The notes: a model not told the origin generated them from the letters alone. Numbered from the stretch's first letter, positions 32,999 through 42,809 are shown. The stretch is 64,000 nt of DNA from an uncultured Bacteroidales bacterium (GCA_902776435.1 CACYQB010000005.1:149656-213655); one strand, 5' to 3'. Numbers and translations are program-made.

Positions 32999-34429
32999 TT
33001 ATTCAAAAAGATTGCAAAGAAAGACGCCTATCTGTTCGCGGATGCTGGCCTGGGAACAGGTGAAATTGTTGACCAGCACAGCAAAGGCGTAGCGGGGCTC
33101 ATCGGCAGGATAGTAACCCACGAAACACTGCACGTGGCGCATGCTGCCCGACTTGAGGACGATAAGGTCACTCAAGGGATTTTCCTTGAGAGTCTTGCCC
33201 GCACGACCCGACGCTGTAGGCATGAGGTCACACAGACGCACGCCGTCAAACCTGCGATGGGCCATCATCGTCAACATATCTCCGAAGAAATTGACCGACG
33301 CCTTGTTGGCCCTCGCCAAGCCACTGCCGTCACGCATGAACAGCGGCTCGGTGTTGACACCCTGTTGCTCCAGCCAGCGCTTGACAGCGCCCACGCCGAT
33401 AGCATCGAGGTCGGACTGCGTGTGTTCAACTCTCTTGTGCTCCCACTCGCGGGCCCCGATAGCCCTCAACAGCGCATGGGCAAACATATTGTCGCTACGG
33501 TCAAGCAGCGAAGTGATGATCTCGGTCAATTCCGGCGAGAGATGCAAAGCAAGCAGGCTGCGCTCGGCTTGCTGAATCTCACCGAGAGCCTCAGGCGAAT
33601 ACTCATAACGTATCTCGCTGCGCAACAGGGCACGCTCCACACTATCGACCAGCATGGGCGCAGGCGTGGGATTGGCATAGGTATTGTGATAGGACTTGGA
33701 TGCCGCGTCACCAGTGAAGATCAAGGCGGGCACGCTGTAGTCCAGATAGGGCGTGACGTGGTTACGGCCACGATTGGGACGGCAACGGCTGATGACCTTC
33801 ACGCCAGGCACCGAGGGCGTGATGGACGAGTAGGACACTCGGCCACGGCCATCCAGACTGACGGAAACCGTCATGAGGTTATCATGGAAGTTCAAGGCAT
33901 GAACCGCAGCGCCGTAGTCGTAGGCCAAGTCGCCCACATCCCAATCCTCGTCATAATATGGGTAACTGTAGTAACTGTCGTCACCGATGACTTGCCCCTG
34001 GATGCTGGTGATGCCACGGGCTCGCAGGGCGTCAAGTATCTCGTCAACGATATTGGCCTGGTTCGGCAGGAACACGGAGCCCAACGTGGGATCGCCCATG
34101 CCGCGGATGACGATGTTGCCCTTGAAGCAACCATCGACAACCTCTCCGTCAAGATAGACGGGTGTCTCAAAACGGAAATGCGGCCCCAGCAGACCCAGAG
34201 CGGCCGACGAGACCACAGTCTTCATTGTCGAGGCCGTGATGTTGGCTTGTTCAGGGCGATAACTGGCAATCGACTTGGCAGAGTCGAGGTCAATGACATT
34301 CACACCCACCGAGGCATAGCGCAGCGAACTGTGAGATACGAATTTGTTGACAGCTTCCTGAGCAGTATAGGCGGCGACATGCAGCGTGGTGGCCACCACC
34401 ATCAATATCGATAGATATATTTTTCTCAT
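32999..34429 (-). CDS. dacB: D-alanyl-D-alanine carboxypeptidase/endopeptidase, PBP4 (S13) family
   Basis: 476 residues with a signal peptide (about 1-21). Active-site triad of penicillin-binding proteins: STMK (Ser67, Lys70), SDN (about 315) and KSG near 420. The family trims and cleaves cross-linked peptidoglycan peptides in the periplasm. The inserted domain between the first two motifs has the usual length for PBP4. The gene has its own gap upstream and is followed by about 100 bases before the next minus-strand gene. Confidence 0.92.
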   Translation of the reverse strand: MRKIYLSILMVVATTLHVAAYTAQEAVNKFVSHSSLRYASVGVNVIDLDSAKSIASYRPEQANITASTMKTVVSSAALGLLGPHFRFETPVYLDGEVVDGCFKGNIVIRGMGDPTLGSVFLPNQANIVDEILDALRARGITSIQGQVIGDDSYYSYPYYDEDWDVGDLAYDYGAAVHALNFHDNLMTVSVSLDGRGRVSYSSITPSVPGVKVISRCRPNRGRNHVTPYLDYSVPALIFTGDAASKSYHNTYANPTPAPMLVDSVERALLRSEIRYEYSPEALGEIQQAERSLLALHLSPELTEIITSLLDRSDNMFAHALLRAIGAREWEHKRVEHTQSDLDAIGVGAVKRWLEQQGVNTEPLFMRDGSGLARANKASVNFFGDMLTMMAHRRFDGVRLCDLMPTASGRAGKTLKENPLSDLIVLKSGSMRHVQCFVGYYPADEPRYAFAVLVNNFTCSQASIREQIGVFLCNLFE

Positions 34430-34432
34430 TTA

Positions 34433-34783
34433 TTATATATTGTGGTTTTTGGTTTCACGAACAGGTTTCTTCAAGTAGTGCCGCCAAGCATAAAGCGGAC
34501 GGGACTTCAGGTAATCAAGGTTGCGCTGGTTGGCATAGGCCTCGCGCTCAAACGAGATATTGCGGTAGGCATTACCTTTCATGGGGAGCCTCACCAGCCA
34601 CTCCAGCATATAGAAGATGTAGAAAAACACAAACAGCATCTCACGCTGCTGAACCGTGTGGATGCGCTCGTGGTTAATCAACTCATTACTCAGATACACC
34701 CCATGATGCACAAAAAGGATGCCCAGCAGATTGATGGCCGAGAATCCGTGAAAGGGTAATATCGAAGTCCTGATGATCTTCAT
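34433..34783 (-). CDS. Small membrane-associated protein with HExxH-like motif
   Basis: 116 residues. NHERIHTVQQREM resembles the zinc-binding HExxH of M48/M56-type peptidases (HERIH), flanked by hydrophobic stretches. A longer frame to 34954 exists, but a TAACTTTG promoter box (minus strand, about 34794-34801) lies inside it and immediately before ATG 34783, so the short form is preferred. Only three bases separate it from the PBP4 gene, so the two are likely cotranscribed. Enzymatic activity is not established. Confidence 0.65.
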   Translation of the reverse strand: MKIIRTSILPFHGFSAINLLGILFVHHGVYLSNELINHERIHTVQQREMLFVFFYIFYMLEWLVRLPMKGNAYRNISFEREAYANQRNLDYLKSRPLYAWRHYLKKPVRETKNHNI

Positions 34784-34940
34784 AGACGGGCGCAAAGTTA
34801 CAACTTTTTCCCTATCTCCCAAGTCGCAGCAGGAATCTAAAAGCCAATGAATATCCTCCGTAATAAGAAAAATGAACAGAAAAAGCGACTCTAAAATACA
34901 AATTATCACGGGATATTGTTGTAGATTAGTCATTTTGATG

Positions 34941-34948
34941 TATCTTTG
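34941..34948 (+). promoter_or_regulatory. -7 box TATCTTTG
   Basis: Matches TAnnTTTG 30 bases before the ATG at 34978. Confidence 0.6.
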
Positions 34949-34977
34949 CCGCAAAAGATTAAAAAAATCATAAAGTT

Positions 34978-35565
34978 ATGGAAAAGGCATTAAGAGTGAT
35001 TGGATTGGCGGTGCTGTATGTGGTGGCGTTCTCAATTGTTGAAGTATTAGGAATCTTCCACCCATACGCTTGGACCTATAGTGCCGTTCTCGCTTCGGTG
35101 CTCGCGGCCTGGCCTTATTTCAAACTGTGCCAGCGCTACCCCATTCCTGGTGTAGCCATGTTGTGCGCGGTACTGGTGCTGCTGTTCAATTTCGTCATCG
35201 GCCAGGGACATGAGTTCCTTGCCATGGGTTGCTTCGGCTTCGGTTTCATCGCCGAGGGCCTGCGCAAACTTTTTGGCAACTGCCGTGGCCGCTGGGGTGT
35301 CATCACGAGCTATGCCGCAATGTCACTCATTCCCTTTTCCAAGACTTGTGTATTGTGGATTGACTACGAGACGACCTTGGATATGGTCATCTTAAACATG
35401 CGCGACATCTATTATGCCTCGATGGGCCGCATGCTCTCATGGCCGATGCTCATCTCAATGCTCATCGCCACCATCGTTCTGGCTGTACTGACGATGTGGC
35501 TGCTCACCATGAACTGGCGTCCCCGCGAACGGTACGACGTCTTCAGAGGATATAATCCAGAATAA
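34978..35565 (+). CDS. Membrane protein, MptD-like ECF transporter S component (putative)
   Basis: 195 residues with five to six hydrophobic segments. The middle (FVIGQGHEFLAMGCFGFGFIAEGLRKLFG) and the segment SLIPFSKTCVLWIDYETT resemble the MptD/Trep_Strep family of substrate-binding subunits for energy-coupling-factor transporters. No ATPase or T-component gene is adjacent, so it would have to share those encoded elsewhere. Substrate unknown. Confidence 0.65.
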   Translation: MEKALRVIGLAVLYVVAFSIVEVLGIFHPYAWTYSAVLASVLAAWPYFKLCQRYPIPGVAMLCAVLVLLFNFVIGQGHEFLAMGCFGFGFIAEGLRKLFGNCRGRWGVITSYAAMSLIPFSKTCVLWIDYETTLDMVILNMRDIYYASMGRMLSWPMLISMLIATIVLAVLTMWLLTMNWRPRERYDVFRGYNPE

Positions 35566-35602
35566 AAAGTATCGGATTCAACTTGAATTCAACAAATTGT
35601 TC

Positions 35603-35647
35603 ACAGAGATTCAGTGCGTTAGCCGCTGAATCTCTGTCATAATTCTA
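35603..35647 (+). terminator. Perfect 12-bp inverted repeat after the membrane protein gene
   Basis: ACAGAGATTCAG (35603-35614) and CTGAATCTCTGT (35636-35647), 38 bases after the stop. No T run follows, so termination is likely but unproven. Confidence 0.5.
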
Positions 35648-35791
35648 TAGACCTACAGGTCAAATATTACCGAAATGATCCTGTTTTCCGCACTAGCATT
35701 TTGCTAAAATAAATTTATCTGATATTCAGCGATTTAACGTCATGATTTTTGCAAAATAGTGTGTCCCATGCTATTTTCATCCGGCAAAAAA

Positions 35792-36064
35792 GGTCGAAGA
35801 CCTTGACAAGGCCAACGGCCTTGAATTGAGGTAGCCCCATGGCGTACAGGCCGATAGGTCTGTGCGGCATGGGGAAAGAGCGCCCAAAGGGAAAGGGCCT
35901 CGAAGGGGGCCACACACTCCAGGCTAAGGAAATGTCGCGGTTAGTGGCCCCTTTCAGGGCCCGTTATTACTGTCCCGACCGTCCCCAGGCTTCACAGACC
36001 TCCGGCCTGTGCACCCTGGGGTTTATGCAATTCAAGGCCGCAGGCCTTGTGCAGGCCTTCGACC
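35792..36064. repeat. Long composite palindromic element, about 273 bp
   Basis: The stretch reads nearly the same on both strands: GGTCGAAGACC, AAGGCC..GGCCTT, TTGAATTG, GCCCCATGG and ACAGGCC..GGTCTGT on the left are mirrored by their reverse complements on the right, and GGGGGCCAC/GTGGCCCC lies near the centre. It also contains several small palindromes. It lies in a 580-base gap with no gene. Apparent reading frames in it are artefacts of symmetry. It looks like a paired palindromic repeat or MITE-like element. Confidence 0.8.
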
Positions 36065-36147
36065 TGCTTGGACACAACAATCGCCATTAATGACTTCGCA
36101 GCGTATCCCAATGCGGGAAACAGGAAATATTATCGAAATGATTGGTT

Positions 36148-38145
36148 TTACTCGGCCGTGGGCTGATTGATGTCGGGATTCTCTGAACGGGCTTCTCCCT
36201 CAATCTCTTTGTCAATAGCCTCAAAGCGGCTGTGCTGGCTCTTGTACTCGGGAACGAACTCCTTCATGGCATAAATCATGCCGTGGACATCACCCTTCGA
36301 AGCCAATGAGATGATCTTGTCGATATTGTTGCACACGTCCTGATAGTCATAGGTTCTCACCTTGGCAATCATGATTTTACGGTTGACCGTGGCGGTAGTC
36401 TTTTCCTTGTCGTTGAGCAGTTCCTCATAGAGTTTCTCTCCAGGACGCAGACCGATTTCCACAATCTTGATATCAATGTCGGGCTTGAGACCTGCCAGCG
36501 AAATCATGCGACGTGCCATGTCATAGATCTTGACGGGTTCACCCATGTCGAAGATGTAGATCTCACCACCGTGGCCCATGCAACCGGCCTCGAGCACCAG
36601 CGAGCAAGCCTCGGGGATGGTCATGAAGTAGCGGATGATATCCTTGTGGGTAACGGTAACGGGGCCACCGGCGGCAATCTGCCTGCGGAACAATGGGATA
36701 ACCGAACCGTTGCTGCCCAACACATTACCAAAACGGGTGGTAATGAATTTCGTCTTCTTGCCACGACGCTGGGCGTCAAAGAACAGCGACTGGCAGTAAA
36801 TTTCGGCAAGGCGCTTGGTGCAACCCATCACATTGGTGGGGTTCACGGCCTTGTCAGTGGAAATCATCACAAATTTATAGACGTCATACTTAAGCGCCAG
36901 GTCGGCCACATTGCGCGTTCCCATCACATTGGCAAGGATGGCCTCAGTGGGATTGATCTCCATCATGGGCACATGCTTGTAGGCCGCAGCATGGAAGACA
37001 TATTGGGGACGGAACTTCTCAAAGGCCTCCTCGACGCGTTCGCGATTGCGCACATCGCCCATAAAGAGTTCGATATCGGCATCAGGATAGTCATTCCTCA
37101 TCTCGAGGGCTATATCGTGCATGGGCGTTTCGGCCTGGTCAAACAGGACAATCTTGCTGGCCCTGTAACTGGCCACCTGACGCACGATTTCACTGCCTAT
37201 CGAACCACATGCACCCGTAATGAGCACACACGTGCCGCTGATGTGCTGGTTCACAAGCGGATTGTTGAGTACAATGGGGTCGCGGCCCAGCAGGTCCTCG
37301 ATCTGGACCTCCTTGATCAACGTCGAGATGCCACCGGGGCGGTTTCCCCTATCCTGCTCAAACTCTGCCACCTTGTTCATCGCCAGCAACTTGATGTCAT
37401 TCTTGATGAAGTAGTCGGCAAAGCCGCTGCTCATCAGATTATAACTCTTGGAGTCGAACAGCAAGGCGTCAATCGACTGCTCGGCGAAGATTTCATTCAT
37501 CTTGAGGGGGTCAAAACGATAAACCTTGAAACCGTTGATCTCGGAATTGTCGGGACCTGACTTGATGCTCAACAGTCCCACGGGCAAGAACTTGCCGCCA
37601 ATCTCGCCCTTGAGCGCATTGGCAAGCAGCACCGAACTGAACGAGGTGCCCAACACGAGCACACGCTGGCGGTCTTTCGTATCACTATTCATGCGCATGT
37701 ACAAGTACTTGATGCACAGGCGCTCAATCATCATCAACGAGAACGATAGCGCACCGATGATGAGGATATTCCAGAATTTCATGAATGGAACGCCCGTGAA
37801 AGCGAGTTTCAGGATATTGATGCCGATGAGCAACAGCGTTGACACGGCAATAGCCATGAAGATACGGTACAAGTCCTCAATCACCGACAAGCGGATGACA
37901 CAGGTGTAACTCTTGGAAATATAGGTAACAAGAAAATATACGGCAAGAACGATAAAGGCATTGATGATGATGGTAGCGGGCGCAGTAACCGTGTGCATCG
38001 AGTACATGTCGGCTACAACCGTTGCCACAAAGCAGAACAGGACAATCAGCATGTCAAGCAACAAGATAATCCAGCGTGGGGTTGTCCTGACCTTGAATGA
38101 CCTGAAAAGCCTCAAGTCCAACAATTTATTTATTAGTCTCTCCAT
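36148..38145 (-). CDS. Membrane-anchored nucleotide-sugar dehydratase/epimerase, CapD/PglF type
   Basis: 665 residues. Four N-terminal membrane helices (about 20-130), a first CoA-binding-like domain (about 150-280), then an extended SDR domain with GACGSIGSEIVRQ (NAD binding), HAAAYKHVPMME and STDKAVNPTNVMG. Such enzymes usually dehydrate UDP-GlcNAc at the inner membrane for capsule, O-antigen or glycan synthesis. The Ser-Thr-Asp-Lys motif replaces the classic Tyr of SDRs, which is usual for this subfamily. A minus-strand promoter box lies at 38237-38244. Confidence 0.93.
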   Translation of the reverse strand: MERLINKLLDLRLFRSFKVRTTPRWIILLLDMLIVLFCFVATVVADMYSMHTVTAPATIIINAFIVLAVYFLVTYISKSYTCVIRLSVIEDLYRIFMAIAVSTLLLIGINILKLAFTGVPFMKFWNILIIGALSFSLMMIERLCIKYLYMRMNSDTKDRQRVLVLGTSFSSVLLANALKGEIGGKFLPVGLLSIKSGPDNSEINGFKVYRFDPLKMNEIFAEQSIDALLFDSKSYNLMSSGFADYFIKNDIKLLAMNKVAEFEQDRGNRPGGISTLIKEVQIEDLLGRDPIVLNNPLVNQHISGTCVLITGACGSIGSEIVRQVASYRASKIVLFDQAETPMHDIALEMRNDYPDADIELFMGDVRNRERVEEAFEKFRPQYVFHAAAYKHVPMMEINPTEAILANVMGTRNVADLALKYDVYKFVMISTDKAVNPTNVMGCTKRLAEIYCQSLFFDAQRRGKKTKFITTRFGNVLGSNGSVIPLFRRQIAAGGPVTVTHKDIIRYFMTIPEACSLVLEAGCMGHGGEIYIFDMGEPVKIYDMARRMISLAGLKPDIDIKIVEIGLRPGEKLYEELLNDKEKTTATVNRKIMIAKVRTYDYQDVCNNIDKIISLASKGDVHGMIYAMKEFVPEYKSQHSRFEAIDKEIEGEARSENPDINQPTAE

Positions 38146-38462
38146 TGGGTCTCATTCTATCTTATAGGCAGGAGTTCTCACGGAAAACCGTGAACTGCCC
38201 GTTTTCAAAGCTCCTTGAAAGGATAAGTTCAAACGACAAAAGTAGTGTATTTATTTTAATAAACAATAAACTTGCCTAAAAAAGATTGCCTAAAAAAGAC
38301 CACTAACGACCGACAAACAGCCTATAAAAAAGCTCGCCTCCACAACACGAAATCTTCGTCCAAACACATCTTAAAAAGTGTGATATCAATAAAAATTATC
38401 TTTAAAATGATGTCATGAACAGGATTTTAAGTAATTTTGCGGGTTATTTTAAATTTATAGCA
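38146..38462. other. Divergent promoter region
   Basis: 317 bases without a gene. A minus-strand TACTTTTG box (38237-38244) serves the dehydratase gene with an 85-base leader; a hairpin (CACGG AAAA CCGTG, within about 38170-38196) lies in that leader. TAATTTTG at 38430-38437 serves the lipoprotein gene at 38463 on the plus strand. Confidence 0.6.
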
Positions 38463-39641
38463 ATGGAACAACCCAGAGTGAAACACATTTATAATATAGG
38501 TACACTGGCTGTACTCTCTGTGTTCATGACGTTCATGTGCACATCTTGCTTCGGTGACGAGCCTGCCAACTGCGAGGCCGACATCGAGGCTGCCGTGCTG
38601 CACGTGAATGACCCGGAATCGTTCTTCTATCAACTGACCGACTCGCTGCAGACCGTGATGTCGACCGACACCGCGATTGTGTTCACCGTCAAGGGCAATG
38701 CCGATGTAACCTCGCTGAGTCCGCGGTTCACGCTCACCCCCGGCGCAACCATCATCCCTGCCAATGGCAGCACGCACGACTTTTCGCAAGGTCCCGTGTA
38801 TTACACGGTGACGTCCGAGGACGGCCGCTGGACCCGCCGTTACTCAGTCAAGGTAGTTCCCACCTTCCATACGGTGGCCGACACCTTGTTCTACGACTTT
38901 GAGCACTATGAGCTAGAGACAGCATCCGACCGCTATTACACGTGGCATAATGTACTGAGTGATGGTTCCCTGGGTAATGACTGGGCCACTGCCAATGCAG
39001 GTTACCGCATCTCGATGAGCACCGCCAAGCCGATGGATTATCCCACGACGCCCCTGGTTCAGGGATATGACGGTGCCGCCGTATGCCTCACAACGCGCGA
39101 CACAGGCCCCTTCGGCAAGATGGCCAATAAGCGCCTGGCTGCAGGTAACATGTTCCTCGGCACGTTTGACATCCAGATCGCGATGAGCGACCACCTGCAT
39201 GCCACTCGTTTCGGCATTCCGTTTACCAGTCGTCCCGACCACTTCACGGGCTATTACACCTATGAACCCGGAGAGTTTGTTCAGGACTTCTATGGCAATC
39301 CCATCCCGAACAGGACCGACACGGCAGACATCTATGCAGTGTTCTACCGCAACCACGATGCTGCAGGCAACGAGATAGTCCTCTATGGTGACAACGTGCT
39401 GTCCAGCAGTCAGATTGTCGCCGTTGCCAAGCTCCCCTATGTCGAGCCTACTTCCCAGTGGACACCGTGGAACGTGAAATTTGAGTACCGCGAGGAAATT
39501 GACGAGGAGTTGTTGTCCAACCGTGGCTACAGCCTGGCCATCGTGTTCTCATCGAGTTCTGCCGGCGGCAGTTTCGTTGGCGCCATCGGTAGCCGGTTGT
39601 GCGTGGACAAGGTGCGCCTCATCTGCACCACCGAGGAGTGA
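38463..39641 (+). CDS. PCMD-domain lipoprotein
   Basis: 392 residues. Lipobox-like CTSCF after a hydrophobic segment, an immunoglobulin-like N-terminal domain (about 35-150) and a C-terminal PCMD (putative carbohydrate metabolism) domain, beginning TLFYDFEHYELE and ending GAIGSRLCVDKVRLIC. Start 38463 is preferred over 38415 because the -7 box lies between them. Surface lipoprotein; gene ends 35 bases before the barrel protein gene, so probably one operon. Confidence 0.82.
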   Translation: MEQPRVKHIYNIGTLAVLSVFMTFMCTSCFGDEPANCEADIEAAVLHVNDPESFFYQLTDSLQTVMSTDTAIVFTVKGNADVTSLSPRFTLTPGATIIPANGSTHDFSQGPVYYTVTSEDGRWTRRYSVKVVPTFHTVADTLFYDFEHYELETASDRYYTWHNVLSDGSLGNDWATANAGYRISMSTAKPMDYPTTPLVQGYDGAAVCLTTRDTGPFGKMANKRLAAGNMFLGTFDIQIAMSDHLHATRFGIPFTSRPDHFTGYYTYEPGEFVQDFYGNPIPNRTDTADIYAVFYRNHDAAGNEIVLYGDNVLSSSQIVAVAKLPYVEPTSQWTPWNVKFEYREEIDEELLSNRGYSLAIVFSSSSAGGSFVGAIGSRLCVDKVRLICTTEE

Positions 39642-39676
39642 AACTAAACAAGATTGACAAATTGTATCAGCAAGCA

Positions 39677-40429
39677 ATGTCTATCACAAGAATATTGACC
39701 ACCATCATGCTCGCGGCCTTTACCGCCATGGGCATCCAAGCAAATGTGCTCGACAGCGTCAAGGTTGACGTCCGGCTGGGATATACCGTCGGCGGCACCC
39801 TTCCCACCCGCATCGGGCACGAGATACGCGGCATCAACAACTTCAACCTGGGCCTCAACTTCACGATTGCCGCCGAGGCGACGCTGCCATTGAACAAGCG
39901 TTGGGCCTTGCATTCCGGCCTGCGCTACGAGATAGGCGGCATGGACGTGGACAGCCGCGTCAAGAACTATGACATCGAGGTCGTCAAGGGCGACGAGTCA
40001 CTGTCGGGCGTCTTCAACGGCAATGTGCGCATCAAGAGCGCGCAGCGCCGCATCAGCCTGCCCATCCAGGCGGCTTACAACCTGAGTGATGCCGTGACAC
40101 TGCGCGGCGGCCTGTTTATGGGATGGCTCACCCACCGACGTTTCTGGGGATGGGCCTATGACGGCTACATGCGTGAGGGTACCCCTATCGGCGCAAAAAT
40201 CGAGTTAGGCACCGAGCCTGGCGACAGGGGCGACTTTGAGTTTGACCAGAACATGAGGATCATGCAGTGGGGACTGGACGTGGGTGCCGACTGGCAATTT
40301 CACCCCCGCTGGGGCATGTTCGCCGAACTGACATACGGCTTCAATGGACTGTTCAAGAGCAATTTCCACTCGGTACAGACACTCCGCCCCATGTACGGCA
40401 GCCTCGGTATCCTCTACCGCATCAAGTAA
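39677..40429 (+). CDS. Outer-membrane beta-barrel protein
   Basis: 250 residues: signal peptide (about 1-22), then alternating amphipathic strands with aromatic ends (RWALHSGLRYEIGGM, WGLDVGADWQF, LGILYRIK as last strand). The terminal aromatic/basic end is typical of barrels inserted by BAM. Porin or PorT-like; partner unknown. A longer frame from 39599 would lack a signal peptide at its start. Confidence 0.82.
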   Translation: MSITRILTTIMLAAFTAMGIQANVLDSVKVDVRLGYTVGGTLPTRIGHEIRGINNFNLGLNFTIAAEATLPLNKRWALHSGLRYEIGGMDVDSRVKNYDIEVVKGDESLSGVFNGNVRIKSAQRRISLPIQAAYNLSDAVTLRGGLFMGWLTHRRFWGWAYDGYMREGTPIGAKIELGTEPGDRGDFEFDQNMRIMQWGLDVGADWQFHPRWGMFAELTYGFNGLFKSNFHSVQTLRPMYGSLGILYRIK

Positions 40430-40473
40430 CCTCAGCCCCATGCCAGCAGTTCCAGTATATAGCGATTCCAATT

Positions 40474-40495
40474 CCCCCTCTAATCTTAGAGGGGG
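40474..40495. repeat. Short palindromic repeat
   Basis: CCCCCTCTAATCTTAGAGGGGG, near-perfect 11-bp arms. Two further copies lie in the element at 54352-54467. Confidence 0.8.
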
Positions 40496-40589
40496 AGACT
40501 GCTGCAACTCTTTCCACATAATCACAACCCGTTGACGATAGAACGAGTAATAATGATTATAAAAAACTTAATTATAATTGATTAGAGAA

Positions 40590-42125
40590 ATGAAGAAAAC
40601 GTTTTTTACTTTTTGTTTGGCAGTGAGTGCCGCGCTGGCACTCAATGCTACAGACTACACCGGTATTATCGAAGTCACCATGAGTGGCCAGACCAACACC
40701 GAGACGTGTACTGTAACCATCACCGAACAGGATAACGGCAACAACCTCAATACGCTTGAGCTCCGCGTTCCGTTCATGGGCATGAACCTCGACTTGTTCA
40801 TGTATGACGTGCCCAGTAGCACCTCAGGAGACATTACTACCTATAGCGCTGAACGTACCGTTCAAACAGGTTTACCCTTGTTGAGCAACCTGTACACCAT
40901 CGTGTTTGCACGTGTCACCGATGGCATGATGGCCGCCAACTTGGTCATTCCCGATTATGGTGTAACCATGTGGTTCAACACCGTGGGCGACCACTTCCAG
41001 CTGCCTAACAGCGACTTTGAAGCCTGGACAGCCACTACAGGTGAACCTGACCGCTGGCACGGTTTTATGACTGCATATGGCAACGCAACCCTTGTTAACA
41101 CATCCCAAAATTTGGTAAAACTCAATAAGAGCGAAGACATTCATGCCGGCGCCAACGGCACGTATAGTGCTGTAATGACATCTGGATCGACCTTTGGCAT
41201 CGTAGCAAACGGCACAATGACCAACGGCCGACTGAAAGCCGGTTCAATGTTCGCCACCAGTACTGATAACCATGCCGAGATGGACAAGAGCAATACAGAT
41301 ACCGATGCCAATGGCGACCCGTTCTATATGCCCCTGTACGCTAAGCCTGACAAATTCAACGTGTGGCTGAAATATACCCAGGGCGCGACCAACGCCAACA
41401 ACAAGGCCAGCGTGAGCGTGAAGACCTTTGATGGCACCTACTACCAGGAACCAACTGATAAGGAATACACCAACCTGTCGGGCAGCATCGTCGGTGGCCA
41501 GATTCCCGCTGGAAACTGGACCCAGTATTCATTCCCCTTTGACTACGACAGCTATGCAGCCAATGGTGCTGCCAGCGAGGCTATCTTTGTCACCTTCTCG
41601 ACCAACGGCAACCCCGGTCAAGGCAGCAGCGGTGACGCCCTCTATGTCGATGACATGGAACTGGTTTATCTGGGCAATATGACCGACCTGCGCTACCAGG
41701 GAACGACTATCAATGGTTGGAACCCCGCCGTGACCACTTATAACATGGAGATGGCCGCTGAGCCCAATCTGGACGACTTCACCGCCACCATCGAGGGCGT
41801 GAGCGCCGTGCTCACCAAGTCGATGGAGCAGAACCAGGACGGCAGCTACCGTATTGCCATCAGTGTCGTGTCGGGTGACCTGCAGAACGCCACTTGCTAT
41901 ATCATTAACGTGACCGTTAAGTCCTCCTTCAAGAAGGGCGACGTGAACAACGACGGCAAGGTTGACATCAGCGACGTGACCGCACTCATCGATTACTTGT
42001 TGAGCGGCACCGAAACCGGCGTTAACACCTCAGCAGCCGATGTCGATGACAGCACCAACGTCAATATTGCCGATGTTACAGCACTCATCGACATGTTATT
42101 GTCTGGAAACCACGAAATTCTATAA
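40590..42125 (+). CDS. Secreted calycin-like/PCMD protein with two-repeat dockerin
   Basis: 511 residues. Signal peptide (MKKTFFTFCLAVSAALALNA), a calycin-like beta domain (about 22-135), a PCMD domain (about 138-365) with LPNSDFEAW and a YVDDMELVYLGN end, an Ig-like segment, and a C-terminal type I dockerin: GDVNNDGKVDISDVTALIDYLL and INIADVTALIDMLL-like second half. Calcium loops look intact. Start 40590 places the signal peptide at the beginning. Dockerins would dock to cohesins; none is seen in this window. Confidence 0.88.
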   Translation: MKKTFFTFCLAVSAALALNATDYTGIIEVTMSGQTNTETCTVTITEQDNGNNLNTLELRVPFMGMNLDLFMYDVPSSTSGDITTYSAERTVQTGLPLLSNLYTIVFARVTDGMMAANLVIPDYGVTMWFNTVGDHFQLPNSDFEAWTATTGEPDRWHGFMTAYGNATLVNTSQNLVKLNKSEDIHAGANGTYSAVMTSGSTFGIVANGTMTNGRLKAGSMFATSTDNHAEMDKSNTDTDANGDPFYMPLYAKPDKFNVWLKYTQGATNANNKASVSVKTFDGTYYQEPTDKEYTNLSGSIVGGQIPAGNWTQYSFPFDYDSYAANGAASEAIFVTFSTNGNPGQGSSGDALYVDDMELVYLGNMTDLRYQGTTINGWNPAVTTYNMEMAAEPNLDDFTATIEGVSAVLTKSMEQNQDGSYRIAISVVSGDLQNATCYIINVTVKSSFKKGDVNNDGKVDISDVTALIDYLLSGTETGVNTSAADVDDSTNVNIADVTALIDMLLSGNHEIL

Positions 42126-42153
42126 TATTATATAAAGTAATTCTTTAAGAAAA

Positions 42154-42699
42154 ATGAAGAAAGCATTCGCACTTTTCGCAGCCGCTTGCTGCGCGCTGGC
42201 GCTGAGCGCCACCACCTATACCTGCCACATCAAGGTCGTTGTCAACGGCATTGTGTCGGAGCAGGACGAGGTGCCCGTCGTTGTCAATGAGAGCAACGGC
42301 ACCTATGACTTGAGCCTGAACAACTTCTGCCTCACGACCGAAGGCATCACCATGCCCGTGGGCAACATCGCTGTGAGCGGCGTGGAGGGTATCGACGAAT
42401 ATGGCTACACAACCATCAAATTCAACGCCCCCATCACTATCACCGCTGGCAACGACGGTGTGCACTCTCAGGACGAGTGGATCGGCCCCATGCTGGGCGA
42501 GGTGCCCATCGACCTGACCGCACGCTTTATCAACTCCGCCCTTGACGCCAACATCGACATCCAGTTGGCAGTCCTGGGACAGACCATCGGCGTGTCACTC
42601 TTCGGTGTCGCTCCTTCTATCAAGGGAGATGTGAACGAGGACGGCGAGGTGACCATCAGCGACGTCAATTCCGTCATTGACATCATCCTGAACGACTAA
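42154..42699 (+). CDS. Small secreted calycin-like/dockerin protein
   Basis: 181 residues: signal peptide, a calycin-like beta domain related to the N-terminal domain of the preceding protein, and a single dockerin half GDVNEDGEVTISDVNSVIDIIL. It follows 28 bases after the larger paralogue and may have arisen by partial duplication. A strong terminator follows. Confidence 0.85.
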   Translation: MKKAFALFAAACCALALSATTYTCHIKVVVNGIVSEQDEVPVVVNESNGTYDLSLNNFCLTTEGITMPVGNIAVSGVEGIDEYGYTTIKFNAPITITAGNDGVHSQDEWIGPMLGEVPIDLTARFINSALDANIDIQLAVLGQTIGVSLFGVAPSIKGDVNEDGEVTISDVNSVIDIILND

Positions 42700-42723
42700 A
42701 GCACCCGCCCGAGGTACATACCC

Positions 42724-42767
42724 AAAAACAGGAGTACTACCATTTTCGGTAGTTTTCCTGTTTTTTT
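42724..42767 (+). terminator. Terminator of the dockerin gene pair
   Basis: AAAAACAGGA..ACTACC pairs with GGTAGT..TCCTGTTTTT, with a T run. Confidence 0.85.
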
Positions 42768-42801
42768 ATTAATATTGCTATGAACATTCATTATAAATCA
42801 T

Positions 42802-42809
42802 TATCTTTG
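42802..42809 (+). promoter_or_regulatory. -7 box TATCTTTG
   Basis: Consensus Bacteroidetes -7 box; the leader to ATG 42920 is then about 105 bases, unusually long. Confidence 0.6.

Noticed and set aside
32945-34414. Plus-strand frame of 489 codons opposite the PBP4 gene
   Set aside because: The minus-strand gene has intact SxxK, SxN and KSG motifs; the opposite frame has biased His/Arg composition typical of an antisense shadow.
35715-36090. Short frames on both strands in the composite palindrome
   Set aside because: They give similar peptides on both strands, which is a consequence of the inverted repeat and not of coding.
36571-37560. Plus-strand frame of 329 codons opposite the dehydratase gene
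   Set aside because: Antisense to a clear CapD/PglF-type gene.
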